Shown in pieces: positions 34,831 through 37,898 of a stretch of 37,898 nucleotides of DNA; within the stretch, counting starts at the first letter, position 1; each line of letters begins with the position of its first letter. The stretch is from a virus. The notes under the pieces are model-generated. The model did no database searches. It saw only the letters and a program-made list of their open reading frames with translations, and had not been told where the DNA came from. The stretch is taken from positions 1 through 37,898 of the IMG/VR virus record IMGVR_UViG_3300025646_000132. One strand, 5' to 3'. The position numbers and the translations under genes are program-made.

Positions 34831-34901
34831 ATCAAAAACATACTCCAAGTATCAGCCCTTCCAACCCTGCTGATATATGTTTGGGTACACGAGTATGTTT
34901 A
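34831..34901 (-). other. tmRNA intervening sequence with extended stem
   Basis: The 71-base spacer between acceptor and coding pieces starts with AAACATACTC and ends with GAGTATGTTT, exact complements that would extend the acceptor stem; ATCAGC and GCTGAT inside it form a second hairpin. It should be removed during maturation by host tRNA-processing nucleases. Confidence 0.8.
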
Positions 34902-34969
34902 TGGTGGAGTCGTCGGGTACCGCCCCCGAGTCCAGAATGTGTCCACGTCGCTTCAACGTTTACAAATTA

Positions 34970-34998
34970 AATTTAACATAAAAAATACCACTTAGCAA
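34970..34998 (-). promoter_or_regulatory. Candidate tmRNA promoter
   Basis: On the minus strand TTGCTA (34998-34993), 17 bases, TAAATT (34975-34970). Transcription would begin near 34963, just before the acceptor piece. It resembles the sites at 27186 and 35580. Confidence 0.5.
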
Positions 34999-35000
34999 CT

Positions 35001-35020
35001 AAAAATTAAATTTAATTTTT
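35001..35020. repeat. 20-base A+T palindrome
   Basis: AAAAATTAAATTTAATTTTT is a perfect palindrome spanning the bS21 stop codon; its core AAATTAAATTTAA recurs at about 34965-34977, next to the tmRNA promoter. It may be a weak terminator, a protein site or simply A+T-rich DNA. Confidence 0.4.
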
Positions 35021-35278
35021 ACTCTTTGCTGGTTTTGTTACTTTTTTGTTAAAAGCCTGTTTTTGTTCTAGTTTATCAATTAGGGCGCGTCTTTTTGCTT
35101 CTGCTTTTCTGTATCTAGCTGTCCCAGCTTTTTTGTCTTCTCTAGCTTGTTCACTCTTTGATACATAAAAACTTTTTCTTTTTGTATCGGTATAGAATCC
35201 CTCAGCATTTAGTTTTCGCATCATAATTCTATATGCTTTAGATATATCATTATTATATCTTTTAACACTTATTTTCAT
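35012..35278 (-). CDS. rpsU: Ribosomal protein bS21 homologue (88 aa)
   Basis: 88 residues, very basic. It follows the bS21 pattern through its length: V-K-R-Y-N-N-D-I-S-K-A-Y-R, R-K-L-N-A-E-G-F, K-R-K-S-F-Y-V-S-K-S-E-Q-A-R, then a Lys/Arg-rich helix (K-A-E-A-K-R-R-A-L). bS21 binds the 30S platform near the anti-Shine-Dalgarno and helps start translation. Phage copies are known from marine phages. The start overlaps the preceding stop by four bases, and the tmRNA gene follows about 50 bases on. Confidence 0.8.
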   Translation of the reverse strand: MKISVKRYNNDISKAYRIMMRKLNAEGFYTDTKRKSFYVSKSEQAREDKKAGTARYRKAEAKRRALIDKLEQKQAFNKKVTKPAKSKN

Positions 35279-35517
35279 TTAGTACCTTTCATATATTTTT
35301 TTACCCACTCTAATACTATTCCTGGAGTGTGTTTACCTTCTAACTTAGATAACACACCTCCCTGTTTAAATATAGCAAATGCGGGGGTTAGTATTGTTTT
35401 AGGCAGTTTAGAAGCGTCTACAAGTTCTACTTCTATGCCGTTTTGATTAAGCATGTATGCTTCTTTTAATACATACAACTTATTAGCTTCTGTGTAATAA
35501 GCTTTTATGTTTTTCAA
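35275..35517 (-). CDS. Thioredoxin-fold-like small protein without CxxC (80 aa)
   Basis: 80 residues starting with TTG at 35517, with AGGAG six bases ahead. The C-terminal half, T-P-A-F-A-I-F-K-Q-G-G-V then L-E-G-K-H-T-P-G-I-V-L-E-W-V, follows the thioredoxin pattern after the cis-Pro, but the region where the CxxC would be (T-E-A-N-K at 9-13) has no Cys. The protein is therefore not an ordinary reductase; it may be a binding module. It is coupled to the bS21 gene by a 4-base overlap, suggesting a shared function. Confidence 0.5.
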   Translation of the reverse strand: MKNIKAYYTEANKLYVLKEAYMLNQNGIEVELVDASKLPKTILTPAFAIFKQGGVLSKLEGKHTPGIVLEWVKKYMKGTK

Positions 35518-35535
35518 TTAACATCTCCTAGTTAA

Positions 35536-35541
35536 ATTATA
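35536..35541 (-). promoter_or_regulatory. TATAAT -10 element ahead of the thioredoxin-like/bS21 genes
   Basis: A perfect TATAAT on the minus strand, 20 bases ahead of the TTG start. No good -35 hexamer is visible at normal spacing, so an activator or another sigma contact may be needed. Confidence 0.4.
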
Positions 35542-35579
35542 TCTTTCTAAGTTAGACACAATTTACTTTAATTTTATTC

Positions 35580-35608
35580 TTGCTAATTCCATATTTCTCA
35601 GCTAATAT
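35580..35608 (+). promoter_or_regulatory. Promoter candidate of the rightward operon
   Basis: TTGCTA (35580-35585), 17 bases, TAATAT (35603-35608), about 30 bases before the first rightward ATG. Together with the minus-strand -10 at 35536 it makes 35518-35637 a divergent control region. Confidence 0.5.
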
Positions 35609-35637
35609 GAGTTTATAAACATTAAATTGAGTAAAAC

Positions 35638-35874
35638 ATGGAATATCAAAATGAGTTAAATAGATGTGTTTCTTTAGTAAAGTGGGATCCTTCTTCCGCT
35701 ATTCACGACATGCTTGTGTTAAGAGAAGAAGCTAACAGTTCTAATTTAAAAGAAAAAATGTGGATTAGAGCTGCAAAAGAAATAAACAATTTTTTAAATG
35801 CAATAGAAAAGACAAGATTCTATAATCAAACAGAATTTTGGAAAAACAAAGAACCTACCAGATTGGAGATTTAA
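35638..35874 (+). CDS. Hypothetical protein (78 aa)
   Basis: 78 residues, probably all helical (many Glu, Lys, Asn and Leu), no membrane segment, one Cys. First gene of the rightward operon; the ribosome site is weak (GAG nine bases ahead), so the transcript may start close to the ATG. No family is recognised. The next gene is of similar size and also unknown. Confidence 0.55.
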   Translation: MEYQNELNRCVSLVKWDPSSAIHDMLVLREEANSSNLKEKMWIRAAKEINNFLNAIEKTRFYNQTEFWKNKEPTRLEI

Positions 35875-35879
35875 TTTAA

Positions 35880-36215
35880 ATGAACCTTTATCAAAAAGAT
35901 CTTTTTGATATTAAACTTCTTCTTAATACTAATCAGTATGAGTCTCTTGATGAGGCTAAGAAGAGCATTAAACCTATTTTCCTAAAACTAAACAATCCAA
36001 CTTTTTATAAAAAACATGTATATTCTAAGCCTACAGAACAGTTTGGATTTGCTGATTCTAAAGATTACTCAAACAATATTCTAGTTAAATTCACATCAGA
36101 GTGTATCAAAATTATTAACGAAAGTCAAGACCTATCTGAAATGCTTAAAAAGCTTCAAGTAGAATATTCTTGGACTATTGTGAATAATCTCAATCATTGG
36201 ATGAAAAATGCCTGA
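35880..36215 (+). CDS. Hypothetical protein (111 aa)
   Basis: 111 residues, basic and apparently helical, rich in Lys, Asn, Ser and Leu, no Cys, no membrane segment. GGAGA lies upstream at a long spacing. The stop overlaps the Fpg/Nei gene by eight bases, so the two are coupled. No function is recognised. Confidence 0.55.
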   Translation: MNLYQKDLFDIKLLLNTNQYESLDEAKKSIKPIFLKLNNPTFYKKHVYSKPTEQFGFADSKDYSNNILVKFTSECIKIINESQDLSEMLKKLQVEYSWTIVNNLNHWMKNA

Positions 36216-37053
36216 AGGTCCAGAAGTAACCCGCGTAGCTAATCAACTTAATTCTGTTGTTAAAAATGCACTACTAGACTCTATTACTATTTTGTCAGGT
36301 AGGTACACTAAAAAAGCACCTGATGGTTACTTCAATCTTGAGAGCGCCCTACAGCGGGGCGCTCTTTTGATTAAAGAAGTTCGCAATAAAGGAAAATTTA
36401 TTTGGTGGGAACTTGAAGGTGAGCGCTTTATTTTTTCTACCCTTGGTATGAGTGGGCGTTATGCCCTATCTCAAACCACCCATTCCAGAATTCAGTTTGA
36501 TATAACTAAAGTATATAGTAAATACACAGAATCGCTGCCTGTTTTTTATGAAGACATTAGAAATTTCGGAACAATTAAGATAGTTAATGACCGTAATATC
36601 TTAAATAAAAAATTGGACTCTATCGGTCCAGATATGTTAAATAATCCTTGTAGTGTTTGTGAATTTTTAAAAATTGCCCGTAAAAATAATAATAAATCTA
36701 TTGTTAAGTTTTTAATGGAGCAACGATATATAAGTGGTGTTGGCAACATTTATAAAAGTGAAAGTTTATTTTTAGCTCGTATTTCACCGCTTAACTTGGT
36801 TAGTGACCTTTCAGACGACGATCTGACAAGGTTACATGGCTGTATAATTAAAGTATTAAGTGAGTCTTATAGAACTGGAGGTTCTACGATTCAAACTTAT
36901 AAAGATGTGTATGGAAATTCAGGTAATTACACGAAAGAAGCATCTAAACTAATGGTATACAATCAGAAAACTGATTTGTATGGCAATCCAGTAGAAAGGA
37001 TTACTCTTGACGATGGAAGGACTACTTTTTTCTCTCCTACTATCCAGTTTTAG
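36208..37053 (+). CDS. Fpg/Nei-type DNA glycosylase, zinc-finger cysteines lost
   Basis: 281 residues. The mature N-terminus is P2-E3-G-P-E-V, the catalytic motif of Fpg/Nei; K63 (N-K-G-K-F) and L-G-M-S-G-R-Y are in place, as is the H2TH segment with G-V-G-N-I-Y-K-S-E. In the C-terminal finger (about 250-281) all four zinc Cys are absent, but R271 in D-G-R-T-T-F-F-S-P keeps the DNA-contacting Arg, as in 'zincless finger' relatives (NEIL1, mimivirus Nei1, plant Fpg). It should remove oxidised bases. It overlaps both neighbours. Confidence 0.88.
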   Translation: MPEGPEVTRVANQLNSVVKNALLDSITILSGRYTKKAPDGYFNLESALQRGALLIKEVRNKGKFIWWELEGERFIFSTLGMSGRYALSQTTHSRIQFDITKVYSKYTESLPVFYEDIRNFGTIKIVNDRNILNKKLDSIGPDMLNNPCSVCEFLKIARKNNNKSIVKFLMEQRYISGVGNIYKSESLFLARISPLNLVSDLSDDDLTRLHGCIIKVLSESYRTGGSTIQTYKDVYGNSGNYTKEASKLMVYNQKTDLYGNPVERITLDDGRTTFFSPTIQF

Positions 37054-37486
37054 CCCCGTCTTACCTCTAGATTCTATAAGTGACGCAGACATGATGTGCT
37101 TAACTAAGAATATATATTTTGAATCTAGAAATCAAGATATTATTGGACAAATTGCAGTAGCTCATGTTACTATAAATAGAGTTATAGATTCTAGATACCC
37201 CGATACTATTTGTGCTGTTGTTAAGCAGGGATACGTAGAAGGACGTAGAGACTGCCAATTTTCTTGGTATTGTGATGGAAAGCCAGATAGAATGGTAGAG
37301 GAAGACGAACGCATAATAGCTTCTGCAATAGCAGAAGCAGTTATACAAGGTAGATTTGTAGATATTACTGATGGAGCTACTCATTACCACGCTAATCATA
37401 TAACTCCTTATTGGAGTAGATCTCTTACAAGGATAGCAGCTATTGAAGACCATACTTTTTATAGATGGGAAACTGCTAATAATTAA
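37007..37486 (+). CDS. SleB-type cell-wall hydrolase (endolysin)
   Basis: 159 residues. The TTG start at 37007 is chosen because AAAGGA lies six bases ahead; an ATG at 37013 is also possible. A hydrophobic N-terminus (about 4-20) may be a signal or signal-anchor. The SleB/Hydrolase_2 core is clear: N-I-Y-F-E39-S-R, I-A-V-A-H-V-T-I-N-R-V, C-Q-F-S-W, then G-A-T-H-Y-H-A and I-T-P-Y-W. It cleaves peptidoglycan in the periplasm. It overlaps the Fpg/Nei gene by 47 bases. Confidence 0.85.
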   Translation: MTMEGLLFSLLLSSFSPVLPLDSISDADMMCLTKNIYFESRNQDIIGQIAVAHVTINRVIDSRYPDTICAVVKQGYVEGRRDCQFSWYCDGKPDRMVEEDERIIASAIAEAVIQGRFVDITDGATHYHANHITPYWSRSLTRIAAIEDHTFYRWETANN

Positions 37487-37489
37487 AAA

Positions 37490-37789
37490 ATGTCAGAAGA
37501 AAGAATTAACGATATTCAACAAAATATCTATACTTTACATGAGCGATCACAAAAAACAAAGAGTGAGTTAGAAACTCATGAAGCTGTTTGTGCAATTAGG
37601 TATCAAGGTATTGATGAAAAACTTGATAGACTCAGCCGTATGGTAGAAGAAAACAATAAACAAATTGCAGATTTACATCGTATAGCCACTGAAGGCAGAG
37701 TAGGGTTTAAAACTACAATGTTTTTAGGTAGTATAATGGTAGCAACAGCAGGATTTGTTTATACTCTAATGAGTATTTATAAAGGATAA
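37490..37789 (+). CDS. Coiled-coil protein with C-terminal membrane segment (99 aa)
   Basis: 99 residues: a coiled coil (about 5-65, with Q, E and K in heptad order) and one transmembrane helix near residues 73-96. The layout resembles XhlA-like holin partners and other phage membrane proteins that sit beside endolysins. It starts four bases after the endolysin stop. A lysis-accessory role is inferred from layout and position. Confidence 0.6.
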   Translation: MSEERINDIQQNIYTLHERSQKTKSELETHEAVCAIRYQGIDEKLDRLSRMVEENNKQIADLHRIATEGRVGFKTTMFLGSIMVATAGFVYTLMSIYKG

Positions 37790-37791
37790 TA

Positions 37792-37898
37792 ATGACAAAA
37801 GAAGAAATAAAGCAAGCATTTAAAATTATTATTTCTTCTCCTCCTACTGATATTTATAGAGAAGATTCAAATATCAGAGAAAGTAATGTAGAATTAAT
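37792..37898 (+). CDS. Start of a further gene, cut by the window edge
   Basis: The ATG at 37792 lies two bases after the previous stop with AAAGGA upstream, and 35 codons stay open to the edge. The visible N-terminus (M-T-K-E-E-I-K-Q-A-F-K-I) is helical and charged. No family is recognisable from this piece. Confidence 0.5.
   Translation, partial: MTKEEIKQAFKIIISSPPTDIYREDSNIRESNVEL

Larger units (their letters stand above)
34626..34962 (-). ncRNA. ssrA: Circularly permuted (two-piece) tmRNA
   Basis: Read on the minus strand, the acceptor piece comes first (about 34957 to 34902), ending in encoded CCA. An intervening sequence (34901-34831) follows, then the coding piece from 34830. The ends form a 7-bp acceptor stem: GGGGTCG pairs with CGACTCC, including a G3-U70 pair and A73, the alanine-charging identity elements. 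The T arm is TCGGG / CCCGA around GGCGGTA. The coding-piece 5' end reads GGGGTCG then GGATCGAC, as in known tmRNAs. PK1-like pairings (ACCG/CGGT, GACC/GGTC) precede the tag reading frame. Acceptor-first gene order is the permutation known from alphaproteobacteria. The tmRNA should rescue stalled ribosomes with host SmpB. Exact mature ends are approximate. Confidence 0.92.

Noticed and set aside
34581-35011. Region taken at first as an empty gap or decayed tRNA
   Set aside because: The acceptor stem, G3-U70, encoded CCA, T arm, tag frame and terminator together fit a permuted tmRNA.
35001-35020. Terminator after bS21
   Set aside because: The palindrome consists only of A and T and has no G+C stem, so termination there is doubtful; it is listed as a repeat.
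2-37898. Ordinary tRNA genes, CRISPR arrays, insertion sequences, integrase and attachment sites
   Set aside because: None was recognised by eye on either strand; apart from the tmRNA no cloverleaf, repeat-spacer array or transposase was seen.

Overview
The window is a piece of a tailed-phage genome, low in G+C and densely packed. It carries a lambda gpJ-like tail tip, spanins, an endolysin, and a T4/T5-style replication and nucleotide-metabolism set. No integrase, repressor or attachment site was seen, and the family-A DNA polymerase has Phe at the position equivalent to E. coli Phe762, so a virulent lifestyle is likely. Three things point to an alphaproteobacterial, probably marine, host. 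The phage encodes a circularly permuted two-piece tmRNA of the alphaproteobacterial kind, it encodes proteins of the DUF1127 type, and its general gene content resembles marine phages.

Layout: 2-6663 (+) holds the end of a tail-tip protein, a 1096-aa fibre, a second fibre protein, an overlapping Rz/Rz1 spanin pair, an EF-hand two-TM holin candidate and two small proteins behind their own promoter. A bidirectional terminator (6668-6692) separates this from a long leftward block. Read in its own direction (right to left), that block contains: a thioredoxin-like protein and a ribosomal protein bS21 homologue (35517-35012); the tmRNA with its own promoter and terminator (about 34962-34592); a seven-gene sugar cassette (34580-27855: acyltransferase, glycosyltransferases, epimerase, and a glycosyltransferase-methyltransferase fusion); a PC4-like ssDNA-binding protein and two HTH proteins (27865-26395); a replication module with HTH protein, helicase, primase and DNA polymerase (25939-20684); a sulfotransferase-like gene and small genes; a UvsW-like helicase, SSB, a glycosyltransferase and SbcD/SbcC-like nuclease subunits (19423-13197); class I ribonucleotide reductase; two small DUF1127-type proteins; then a PD-(D/E)XK nuclease, flap endonuclease, ThyX and a glutaredoxin-like protein. 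From 35638 a rightward operon carries two unknown proteins, an Fpg/Nei glycosylase without zinc-finger cysteines, a SleB-type endolysin, a coiled-coil/TM protein and the start of another gene.

How it fits together: NrdA/NrdB, the glutaredoxin-like protein and ThyX supply dNTPs; polymerase, primase-helicase, SSB, UvsW-like helicase, SbcCD-like complex and two nucleases replicate and recombine the genome. The most striking feature is a putative translation module. A phage tmRNA encoding the tag ANDNFAPSEFALAA sits about 50 bases downstream of a phage bS21 gene, which suggests ribosome modification combined with ribosome rescue during infection. The large glycan cassette and the sulfotransferase suggest modification of a surface, virion or nucleic-acid target that the sequence does not identify.

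Promoter-like sequences fall into two groups: near-consensus sigma70 sites with an 18-base spacer (6108, 18116, 25997) and TTGCT(A/C)-N17-TAA(A/T)(A/T)T sites (35580, 34998, 27186). All functional calls come from reading motifs by eye; no database search was run.
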